Origin: CAZFDT01 sp964518335
GTDB lineage: Bacteria; Planctomycetota; Phycisphaerae; Phycisphaerales; Phycisphaeraceae
NCBI GenBank assembly: GCA_964518335.1
Contig: CAZFDT010000015.1
Location: forward strand, 15,262-79,261
Reading direction: 5' to 3'
Length of the DNA stretch: 64,000 bases
The notes under the pieces are model-generated. The model made no database searches. It saw only the letters and a program-made list of their open reading frames with translations, and was not told where the DNA came from. The position numbers were made by a program, and so were the translations under genes. Each line of letters opens with the position of its first letter. The first letter of the stretch is position 1. Positions 35,751 through 43,656 of this stretch are shown here, piece after piece.

Positions 35751-36217
35751 GGAGGTCCGGGGGCGAATCAGGTTCTCGCGCACCTGATCCAGGTGTCGCC
35801 TGTTTAGCCCCGCCGCCTGCGGCGGGCGCCACGGCCGCAGACACATTGCCGCCGCCACGTCCCCGCCGGGAGTTCCCCCATGCGTCGCCCCTGGCCGTGC
35901 CCGCCGCACGATCCGTCCCATCCTACCGTGCGGCTGCAGTGAACCCATATTCAGGATCAGACCCGTTTCGATACCTCTTTTCGTCATCTTCCCCTATTCC
36001 TCCCTGATGAGAGTTCACTCACGTCTTGACGGTCGTCTCTATGTGCCGCCGAAAAGAATACCCAACATAGACAACAGTCCAGACGGCTCACGTAACATTA
36101 CGAGTTGCACCTTCGCGACGACGATGGCATTCCCCGGTGCGGAGAATAGTGATGTCCATAAGTTCGACACTGAGTAATGAGGTGCTCCCCATGCGCTGGG
36201 CGCGCATCCGGTAGGAG
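35751..36217. other. Gene-poor stretch between repeat copy 2 and modC
   Basis: A GC-rich part (35751-35930) with a CCGCCGCCTGCGGCGGGCG hairpin near 35808, then a clearly less GC-rich part. The latter holds a plus-strand frame of 56 codons (36007-36177; VHSRLDGRLYVPPKR) without a ribosome binding site, perhaps a gene remnant. No firm gene. Confidence 0.4.
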
Positions 36218-37300
36218 TCACGCGAGTTGTTCGGTGGCGGAGGCTTTGAGGAGGCAGGTGACGGGTTGGCCGGGGTGGAGGTTGAGGTCGCGGCAGGCGG
36301 CTGGCGTGAGGTGAGCCCAGAGGGTTTGGCCAGCGTCCACTGCAACGTAGATGCGGTGGCCTGCGGCGGGGTCGGTGACGTGGACGATGTCGCGGACGAT
36401 GCCGCGGAGGTGGTTTCGCATGCTGATGCGCGGCGTGTCGTCGAGGGTGAGGGCGACGTCGCGGGGGAGGCAGCGGACGTAAGCGGTGTCGTCGCCGGTG
36501 GGGCGGGGGAGGAAGAAAGGTTGATCGCCGAGTCGGCCTTCGCTGTGGTCGCCGACCTGTCGCACCTGGTCGATGCGCAGGAGGTTGATCGGGCCGGGAT
36601 GGCTGACCATGGTGGTGAGGGTGGCGCGGTCGAGGGTGGGGTGAACCGGTCCGTGATCGACGACGCGGCCGGCCTCGAGCACGACGACGTGTCGGGCCAG
36701 GCGGCGGACGGCGAGCTGGTCGTGGCTGACCAGGAGCATGGGCAGTCGCCAGTGCTCGTGGACGTGCTGGAGGTGGTCGAGGATGCGATCGCGCAGGGCC
36801 TCGTCGAGTCCGGTGAGCGGCTCGTCCATGACGAGGAGTCGAGGCTGGGCGAGCAGGGCGCGGCCGAGGGCGACGCGGCGTTGCTGGCCGCCGCTGAGCT
36901 GAGCGGGGTAGCGGTCGAGGAGGTCGCGCAGCTCGAGGACCTGCACGACGTCATCGAGCGCGATGGCGCGTGAGGTGGCGGCGGCCATGCCGTAGCGCAG
37001 GTTGGCCAGCACGGTGCGGTGGGGAAAGAGCAGGTGGTCCTGAAAGACGACGCCGAGTCGGCGGCGGTGCGGAGGGGTCCACTGTCGCGTGGCGCGGTCC
37101 ACGACGGTCTGGCCCTGGATCTGGATCGAGCCGTGGCGAGGGCGGAGCAGTCCGGCGACGAGGGCCAGGCAGGTGCTTTTGCCGCTGCCGGAGGGTCCGA
37201 ACAGCGCCGAGACGCCGTCGGGCAGGGCGAACGATGCGTCGAGGCCGAAGCCGCGCCCGTATTGGAAGCGACATTGGAACGTGAGGGCGTCGGCGCTCAT
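36218..37300 (-). CDS. modC: Molybdate ABC transporter ATP-binding protein
   Basis: 360 residues. Walker A FGPSGSGKST, Q loop VFQDHLLFPH, signature LSGGQQRRVALGRAL, Walker B LLVMDEPLTGLD, switch His in LLVSHD. A C-terminal MOP/TOBE-type domain (about 285-355; SMRNHLRGIVRDIVHV, LWAHLTPAACRDLNLHPG) is typical of ModC and senses or binds oxyanion. It overlaps modB by 4 nt. The transporter serves molybdenum cofactor synthesis; tungstate is an alternative substrate. Confidence 0.93.
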   Translation of the reverse strand: MSADALTFQCRFQYGRGFGLDASFALPDGVSALFGPSGSGKSTCLALVAGLLRPRHGSIQIQGQTVVDRATRQWTPPHRRRLGVVFQDHLLFPHRTVLANLRYGMAAATSRAIALDDVVQVLELRDLLDRYPAQLSGGQQRRVALGRALLAQPRLLVMDEPLTGLDEALRDRILDHLQHVHEHWRLPMLLVSHDQLAVRRLARHVVVLEAGRVVDHGPVHPTLDRATLTTMVSHPGPINLLRIDQVRQVGDHSEGRLGDQPFFLPRPTGDDTAYVRCLPRDVALTLDDTPRISMRNHLRGIVRDIVHVTDPAAGHRIYVAVDAGQTLWAHLTPAACRDLNLHPGQPVTCLLKASATEQLA

Positions 37301-37998
37301 GTCGCGTGCCCCCGTCGTCGGGCCCGGCGTTCGAGCCATTCGCCGACGCCCAGCGCGGCGGCGGCGATGAGAATGGAGACGATGACCATGCGTTGGGCGC
37401 GGGCGATGCCGTCGGGCGACTCGATGACGGCGAAGATGTACAGCGGCATGGTGCGCGTGTGGCCGGGAATGCTGCCGGCGATCATGATGGTGGCGCCGAA
37501 CTCGCCGATGCTGCGTGCGAATCCGAGGATGGCGCCGGCGATGAGTCCGTGGCGGGCGAGGGGGACGGTGACGGTGAGGAAGACGCGCAAGGGGTTGGCG
37601 CCGAGGGTGCGGGCGGCGTGTTCGAGCCTGGCGTCGAGGCCGAGCATGGCGACGCGGATGGCGCGGACCATGAGCGGGAAGGCGATGACGGCCGAGGCCA
37701 GCGCCGCGGCGCGCCAGGTGAAGACGATCTGCAGGCCCAGCCAGCGGTCGAGGTGTCGGCCGACGAATCCCTGCGAGCCGAAGGTGATGAGCAGGAGGTA
37801 GCCGATGACGACGGGCGGGAGGACCAGGGGGAGGTTGAGCAGAGTTTCGACGGCGGCCTTGCCGGGGAAGTCGCGCCGCGCCAGCCACCAGGCCAGCAGC
37901 GTGGCGGGGGGCAGGCTGGCGACGACCGCCACCGTCGCCACGAGGAGGCTCAAGCGCACCGCCTGCCACTCGTCCTGGGTCAGCCACAAGCCATCCAT
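37297..37998 (-). CDS. modB: Molybdate ABC transporter permease
   Basis: 233 residues, about five membrane helices. The EAA loop region (HAARTLGANPLRVFLTVTVPLA) and the N-terminal PPATLLAWWLARRDFPGK and LPLVLPPVVIGY are characteristic of ModB/CysT permeases. It overlaps modC by 4 nt (ATGA) and follows modA after 7 nt, so the three form one operon. Confidence 0.93.
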   Translation of the reverse strand: MDGLWLTQDEWQAVRLSLLVATVAVVASLPPATLLAWWLARRDFPGKAAVETLLNLPLVLPPVVIGYLLLITFGSQGFVGRHLDRWLGLQIVFTWRAAALASAVIAFPLMVRAIRVAMLGLDARLEHAARTLGANPLRVFLTVTVPLARHGLIAGAILGFARSIGEFGATIMIAGSIPGHTRTMPLYIFAVIESPDGIARAQRMVIVSILIAAAALGVGEWLERRARRRGHAT

Positions 37999-38005
37999 CG
38001 CCGGC

Positions 38006-38854
38006 TCACCTCGCGATCGCGGCTTCGTCGGTCAGCGGACGAAAGCCGTGCTGTGCAAAGATAGCGGCGGCGTCGGCGGACTGCAGGAACTCGAACGCCT
38101 GTCGTGCCGCCGGCCGTTCGCTGCCGCGCTTGAGCAGCACCAGTGGATAGAGGATCGGCTCGTGGTCGGCGGGGTCGAAGGTGAAGACGACGCGCACGTT
38201 CGCCGCCGCCGCATCGCTGGCGTACACGATGCCGGCGTCGGCCTCGCCGCGCTCGACGTAGGCCAGCGTCAAACGCACGTTCTGGCCGTGAATGATGCGA
38301 CCCGAGGTGGCCAACGAATCGAGCAGGCCCCTGGCCTGCAGCGCCTGGCGGCCGTACATCCCCGCGGGCACGTGCTCGCCCGCCAATGCGATCCGGCGCA
38401 CCTGCTCGCGCAGCAGGTCCGGCGGCTGCTGCACGTTCGCCGCATTGTCCATCGGCGCCACGAGCACCAACTGCCCGCTGAGCAGCGTCACCGTCTGGGC
38501 GGCGTGCCCGCGCGTGGCGACCTCCTGGGCCCACGTCGGATGCGCGGACAGAAACAGGTCGCCCGGGGCGCCGGCGATGATCTGTTGCGCCAGCGCGTTG
38601 GACCCGGCCGGCGAGATGGTCAGCGTCGGCCCGCCTTGGGCCTCTAGCGCCGCGGCGAGGCGCTGCAGTGCGTCCTGCGTGCTGGCGGCGGCGAGGATGA
38701 GCACCGGCCCGGCGTCGTCGTGACGCCGATCGGCCGCGTCGCCGCAGCCGTGACCTGCGGGCAACAGCAGCGCGATCAGCAGCAGCGGTTGTATCACTGT
38801 CGCACGAACATGCCGGGCGAAAACGGGTCGGGTGCGATGTGCCGGCCGATTCAT
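38006..38854 (-). CDS. modA: Molybdate-binding protein
   Basis: 282 residues, periplasmic binding protein. Signal sequence to about residue 36 with a possible lipid-modified Cys37 (LPAGHGC; a weak lipobox). The mature part has ILAAASTQDALQRLAAAL (oxyanion contact), SPAGSNALAQQI, DLFLSAHPTW and the C-terminal VFTFDPADHEPILYPLVLL of ModA. ATG at 38854 has AGGAGA 8 nt upstream; the frame reaches 38911 but the extra residues have no similarity. Confidence 0.92.
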   Translation of the reverse strand: MNRPAHRTRPVFARHVRATVIQPLLLIALLLPAGHGCGDAADRRHDDAGPVLILAAASTQDALQRLAAALEAQGGPTLTISPAGSNALAQQIIAGAPGDLFLSAHPTWAQEVATRGHAAQTVTLLSGQLVLVAPMDNAANVQQPPDLLREQVRRIALAGEHVPAGMYGRQALQARGLLDSLATSGRIIHGQNVRLTLAYVERGEADAGIVYASDAAAANVRVVFTFDPADHEPILYPLVLLKRGSERPAARQAFEFLQSADAAAIFAQHGFRPLTDEAAIAR

Positions 38855-38963
38855 CGGCGCGTCTCCTGCGGGCGAGCGCGGCGGGGCGGGCGGTGCGGCG
38901 CTGGCTGTCACAGGGTATCGCGCTCGTGTGGCCGACGCTATGGCCGTGCGTGCATCGCGGCGG

Positions 38964-40877
38964 TCACTTCTCCACCGGGACGACGATGCCGCGCATGATG
39001 ACGCGCTGGCACAGGATGAAGACGATCAGCGTGGGGATGGCGCCGACGAGGAGTGAGGCGTACACGACGCCCTGGCTGGTGCGGGTCTGCAGGTCGTAGA
39101 GCCAGACCATGAGCGTCCACATGCGCTGGTCCTGGCAGATGAGCAGGGCGAAGATGAAGTTCGAGTACGCCGCGGTGAAGGCGTAGAGGGCGATGACGGC
39201 GAGGATGGGCTTGCTCAGGGCCATGGTGAACTGCCAGAACATGCGCAGCTCCCCGGCGCCGTCGAGCGCGGCGCTCTCGTAAAGCTCGCGCGGCAGCGAA
39301 TCGAAGAAGCCCTTGAGCAGGAAGATCGAATACCCGCTGGCCAGCCCCGGCAGCACCAGAGCCCAGAACGTGTTGAGCAGGTCGAGCTGGCGGAGCATGA
39401 TGAAGACGGGGATCTGCGTGACCATGGGCGGGAAGGCCATGGTGAGCATGAGCAGGAGGAGAATTTTGTAGGTCGAGGGCGGGCGATATCGGCTCAGGGC
39501 GTAGGCGGCCAGGGGATTGACGAGCAGGGCGCCGAGGATGGCGAGGCTGCAGTAGACCACGGTGTTGAACAGGGCCCGGCCGCGGAAGAGGACGTGGTCG
39601 AAGACGGTGCGATAGTTGCGGGTGACAAACTCCCAGCGGAGCGCGGCGCGGCGCTGGCTGAACCAGTCGAGGTGGGCCTGGCGCTGCGGCGGGCGAATGT
39701 CGAGCCAGCTTGCGAAGTGCGTGCCCATGTCGGCGTTGAGCGACGCCACGTCGCCGTAGCGCTGTTGCAGTGAATCGCGGAACTCGAAGTCGATGCTGTC
39801 AATGCGCAGCGCGGCGACGGGCGCGGTGTGCAGCGTGCCGGTGATCGGGTCCTTCCAGCCCTGGAGGAACGCGGTCCAGTCGGAGAGGGCGATGCCGGCG
39901 TCGGGGGGCTGATCGGGCAGGGGCACGTCATCGAAGGCGGCGTGGTCGGCGCCGTAGTTGCGGTTGAGCGCAGCGATGTCGCCGTACTTGGCGCGCAGCA
40001 TCGCGTGAAACTGCACAAGGGCGGCCGGGTCGATGCGCACCCACAGCGGGCTGACGACGTGGCGGACGAACTGCTCCCAGTCGTCGCGCTCCTGCGGCGT
40101 GCGCCCGGGCGCGTCGGGGTAGCGGCGGTCGAGGTGGACGCGGTCCCACGAGTCGTGGCTCGTGCCGCGCGACTGGTTGTAGGCGGCGATGTCCTGCCCG
40201 TGCTGCGTCTTGAGGAACCGCCAGATGAAGAAGCCCTCGGGGCTGAGGTAGTAGCGGTCGCCGTCGGGTTGGGTGCGTTTGAAGTCGGCCAAGGCGCGGT
40301 CCAGCGGTGTGCGGCCGGGCATCTGTCGCCGCAGCAGGTACTCCTCGCGCACCATAAAGATGCTGTTCCACGTGGCGAACTCGGCGCCGAGACGCTCGTT
40401 GACGCGGTCGAGGTCGCCGCCGGCGTCGTGGGCAAGTGCAGCTTTGAATCGGCGGAGCTGGTGGGGCGTGGTGCGCGAGACGGGCGCTTCGAGATAACCC
40501 AGGGCGTCGTCGCCGGGCCTTGCGTGGCGCTGGGCGAGGAACGCCTGCCATGCGGCGACGAGGCCCTCGTCGCCGCGCTCGGGCATGGACAGCTTCTCGA
40601 AGCTGGCAGCGTCGTCGTGGAACGTCTCGCGCATGGTCTGGATGGACTCGTTGAAGAGCCCTTCGACATGCTTGCGCCACAGGGCCGCGTCATCGTGCAG
40701 GAAGGCGGGCACGAGCGTCATGGTCGAGCTGTCCACCGTGCTCTTGGTGCTCCCGGCGACCATGAGGCCGAAGGGATAGAGCATGGTGACGGCCCCGAGC
40801 GTCAGCAGGAGGTAGATGGACAACAGCAGCACGCGGGTGCGGAAGCTGCGTCGGCCTGTGCGGGAGATGAGGGCCAT
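38964..40877 (-). CDS. Sugar ABC transporter permease (MalG type) with a very large repeat-bearing loop
   Basis: 637 residues, more than twice the usual 280. One membrane helix (about 16-38), then about 380 extracytoplasmic residues, then the normal permease core (429-637) with the EAA motif YESAALDGAGELRMFWQFTMALSKP region. The insertion holds at least four degenerate units of 70-77 residues starting near 144, 221, 290 and 366 (YGDIAALNRNYG, YGDVASLNADMGTHFASWLDI, QDIAAYNQSRGTSHDSWDRV), possibly a fifth near 75. It follows the SBP-permease fusion gene with a 2-nt gap and must pair with it. No ATPase gene is nearby. Confidence 0.88.
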   Translation of the reverse strand: MALISRTGRRSFRTRVLLLSIYLLLTLGAVTMLYPFGLMVAGSTKSTVDSSTMTLVPAFLHDDAALWRKHVEGLFNESIQTMRETFHDDAASFEKLSMPERGDEGLVAAWQAFLAQRHARPGDDALGYLEAPVSRTTPHQLRRFKAALAHDAGGDLDRVNERLGAEFATWNSIFMVREEYLLRRQMPGRTPLDRALADFKRTQPDGDRYYLSPEGFFIWRFLKTQHGQDIAAYNQSRGTSHDSWDRVHLDRRYPDAPGRTPQERDDWEQFVRHVVSPLWVRIDPAALVQFHAMLRAKYGDIAALNRNYGADHAAFDDVPLPDQPPDAGIALSDWTAFLQGWKDPITGTLHTAPVAALRIDSIDFEFRDSLQQRYGDVASLNADMGTHFASWLDIRPPQRQAHLDWFSQRRAALRWEFVTRNYRTVFDHVLFRGRALFNTVVYCSLAILGALLVNPLAAYALSRYRPPSTYKILLLLMLTMAFPPMVTQIPVFIMLRQLDLLNTFWALVLPGLASGYSIFLLKGFFDSLPRELYESAALDGAGELRMFWQFTMALSKPILAVIALYAFTAAYSNFIFALLICQDQRMWTLMVWLYDLQTRTSQGVVYASLLVGAIPTLIVFILCQRVIMRGIVVPVEK

Positions 40878-40879
40878 GG

Positions 40880-43645
40880 TCAGGTCGTCTTCTCGCCGGT
40901 AGTGCGGAACTCCAGGCGCGACAGGATGCGGAGCTGGTTGATGGTGAACCCGATGAGGAGGAAGGCCAGGACCCAGGCCATGGCGGTGGCGGGTCCGAAC
41001 TTCAGGAACATGAACGCCTTGAAGAAGATGTGCAGGCCGGCCTCCTCGGTGTCGCCGGCGCCGCCGGTCATGGCCAGGATGTTGCTCGTCGCGCCGAACC
41101 ACGCGCCGTTGAGCACGCCGATGCAGTTGATGAGGATCAGCGGGCGCAGCATGGGGAAGACGACGAAGAGAACCTTGTCGAGGAAGTCGGCGCCGTCGAT
41201 GTCCGAGGCCTCGTACAGGTCGGGCGGGATGCCGCGGAGGGCCGCGAGGTAGATGAGGCATCCGGGCCCGATGCCGGCCCAGACCATCGGCAGCACGCAG
41301 GCGAGCATGGCCAGGTCGGGATCGGTGAGCCAGCGGAAGGCCTCGCCGTGCGTTGCGCCCAGACGACCGGGCCACTGCAGCACCGCGACCGCCAGGGCCT
41401 CCCCCGGCTGCACCAGGATCGGCCACGCCAGACGCCAGCAGGTGAACGCCAGCACCGCTCCGCCCAGCCCCATCGCCCACGCCCCCACACGCTTGCCGTG
41501 ACGCCACAGTCGCCGCGCCAGCAGCCACGTCGGCCACGCCAGCACCAAGCCCGACAACACGAACGCCCATGCCGGCAACTGCAGCACCACCCGGTTGAGC
41601 ACGCCCGACTCGTTGGGCTCGTAAAACTGCTTCCACAGAATCGTCACCACCAGCCCCGCGATCACCGCCGGCAGGTAGTAGATCACCCGGAACGCCACGC
41701 TCCCCCGCGGCAACACGTCCAGCATGATCGCCAGCAGAATCGGGGGCAGCAGCGTCAGCGCCATCACCAGCGTGCTGTAGCGCACCGAGTTCCACACCGC
41801 CCGCCACCACAGCCCGTCGAAGAGCAGGTCGCCGAAGTTCTGCACGCCTACCCAGCTCGACTCGCCGAGGATGCGGTAGTCCTGGAACGCCATGAGCGAC
41901 CCGCGCGCCAGCGGCACGTACTGCCAGAAGAAGATCGTAGCCGCCGCAGGCAACAGCAGCAGATAGGCCCAGCGATACGTCCACCAGCGCGTGCGCGTGC
42001 GCGCCCCGTCGAGCGTCGCCGTCGGCGGGGTGAAGGCCCGGTTGACGCTGCGCAGCACGAGGGCGAACGTGACGGCGATGACCGCCAGCGCCACGTAGGC
42101 CGACACGTCGCGCTTGCGCCGCTCGCCGGGCGGGAGGATGCCGATCATCTCCTCGTTGGCGCGGCGGTTGCCCCGTTCGAGCACGCGCCGCAGCACGTCG
42201 AGGCGCTGCTCGTAGTCGTCGGGCAGCTCGCCGGCGAGCATCATCTGCCGCGCCTCGTGGATGGGCAGCGTCACGAGCTGGTAGGCGAAGTTGCTGTTGC
42301 GACCGTAGGGCTCGGGCCGCCCGCCCGCCATCGCCAGCTCGAAGGTCTCCGACCACCCGCGCGGCGCCAGACGCTTCACCTCGGGATAGCCGAACTGCTC
42401 CAGGTATTGCGGATTGATGAACTGACCCAGGCCGCCCTCGACCATCACGCGCGTCTTGATGCGCTCGGCGTCCTCGTTGTCGCGGTGGCGGATGAATTCC
42501 CACGCCGCGTCGCGCACCGCCGGCTCGACGATCCGCGAGAAGAGACCCATCATGCGGCTGTTGAGCTCGGCGGCGCGAATACCCGTCGGACCCTTGGGCG
42601 TCGGTGCCATGCCCGTCACGTCCGGGTTGATCGTCTGGAACAGCTTGCTGTCGATGTAGGCCATCTGCATGCCGACGCGGCCGTCGTCCCAGTTGGTGAG
42701 GGTGTTGGTCAGGTCGGCATAACCGCGGTGGACGCGGCCGCGCTCGTCGGTCCAGCGCTCGGCGGTCAGGCGCAGGTAGAACTCCAGGGCCACTGCAGCT
42801 TCGCGCGTGTCGAAGACGCACCGCCACTCGTCGGTGTCGGCGTCGTAGTGCATGACCTCGCCGCCCGCCGCCCAGAGGTAGTTGTTCCAGAACCACGACT
42901 CGTACTTGCCCGTGCCCAGCACGATGCCGTAGGTCCCTTCCCGCGGGTCGGTGAGCTTCTGGCACGCGGCGAGAAACTCGGTCCACGTCCAGTCGGCGTC
43001 AGGATAGGTCAGCCCGTGGCGATCGAACAGATCCTTGCGGTACAGCAGCACCGTGCCCAGCGCCCCGCCGTAGGGCAGCGCCCACACCTGCTCGCGCCCC
43101 TCCGGGCCTTTGCGGCGAATCACCGGCCAGATCTTCGGATGCACGCGAAAGTCCAGCTCCTCCCGGCTCATGCTCGTCAGATAGCCCGCCTCCGGATCGT
43201 CCAGCGGAAAGAGAAAACCGTTCTGAATGTAGTTGTCCGACTTGCGGAAGTTGACGTACAGCACGTCCGGCGCGACGCCGGCGGCGATCGACAGCAGGTC
43301 CACCTCCAGCCCGGAGATGGCGATGGAGCTGAACGGCCTGAGCCTCAGCTCGACCTTGTCCCAGTTGTAGCGTCCGTAGCGGTCGGGGTCGGCCTTGTAG
43401 CGGTCGCGGTAGCGCTGGGCGAAGATCTGCGGGAACCGCTGCACAAAATCCTTGACCGAGGCGTGGTCGGCGCGCGTGAACGTGTCGGTGCGCGTCGGGT
43501 CGGGGAGCAGGCCCAGCTCGCCGGCGACGACGACGTGGATCACGGTCGTGCCGTCGGGCCGCTGCTCGATGTGACCAGCCTGCGCCGGGTCGGTCATCGC
43601 GATCGATGCCGAGAGCAACCCGAGGATGATGGCCAGACGTCGCAT
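40880..43645 (-). CDS. Fusion of sugar-binding protein and ABC permease (MalF type)
   Basis: 921 residues. A signal peptide (to about 24, ending PAQAG) is followed by an extracellular solute-binding family 1 domain to about 510 (PDVLYVNFRKSDNYIQNGFL, DADWTWTEFLAACQKL, WFWNNYLWAAGGEVM). A membrane helix at about 525-545 leads to a complete permease domain (about 552-921) with EAA motif YEASDIDGADFLDKVLFVVFP. Binding protein and permease, normally separate chains, are thus one polypeptide. The GH20 gene ends 11 nt upstream. The likely cargo is an amino-sugar oligosaccharide. Confidence 0.9.
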   Translation of the reverse strand: MRRLAIILGLLSASIAMTDPAQAGHIEQRPDGTTVIHVVVAGELGLLPDPTRTDTFTRADHASVKDFVQRFPQIFAQRYRDRYKADPDRYGRYNWDKVELRLRPFSSIAISGLEVDLLSIAAGVAPDVLYVNFRKSDNYIQNGFLFPLDDPEAGYLTSMSREELDFRVHPKIWPVIRRKGPEGREQVWALPYGGALGTVLLYRKDLFDRHGLTYPDADWTWTEFLAACQKLTDPREGTYGIVLGTGKYESWFWNNYLWAAGGEVMHYDADTDEWRCVFDTREAAVALEFYLRLTAERWTDERGRVHRGYADLTNTLTNWDDGRVGMQMAYIDSKLFQTINPDVTGMAPTPKGPTGIRAAELNSRMMGLFSRIVEPAVRDAAWEFIRHRDNEDAERIKTRVMVEGGLGQFINPQYLEQFGYPEVKRLAPRGWSETFELAMAGGRPEPYGRNSNFAYQLVTLPIHEARQMMLAGELPDDYEQRLDVLRRVLERGNRRANEEMIGILPPGERRKRDVSAYVALAVIAVTFALVLRSVNRAFTPPTATLDGARTRTRWWTYRWAYLLLLPAAATIFFWQYVPLARGSLMAFQDYRILGESSWVGVQNFGDLLFDGLWWRAVWNSVRYSTLVMALTLLPPILLAIMLDVLPRGSVAFRVIYYLPAVIAGLVVTILWKQFYEPNESGVLNRVVLQLPAWAFVLSGLVLAWPTWLLARRLWRHGKRVGAWAMGLGGAVLAFTCWRLAWPILVQPGEALAVAVLQWPGRLGATHGEAFRWLTDPDLAMLACVLPMVWAGIGPGCLIYLAALRGIPPDLYEASDIDGADFLDKVLFVVFPMLRPLILINCIGVLNGAWFGATSNILAMTGGAGDTEEAGLHIFFKAFMFLKFGPATAMAWVLAFLLIGFTINQLRILSRLEFRTTGEKTT

Positions 43646-43656
43646 GCTGGGGCGAG

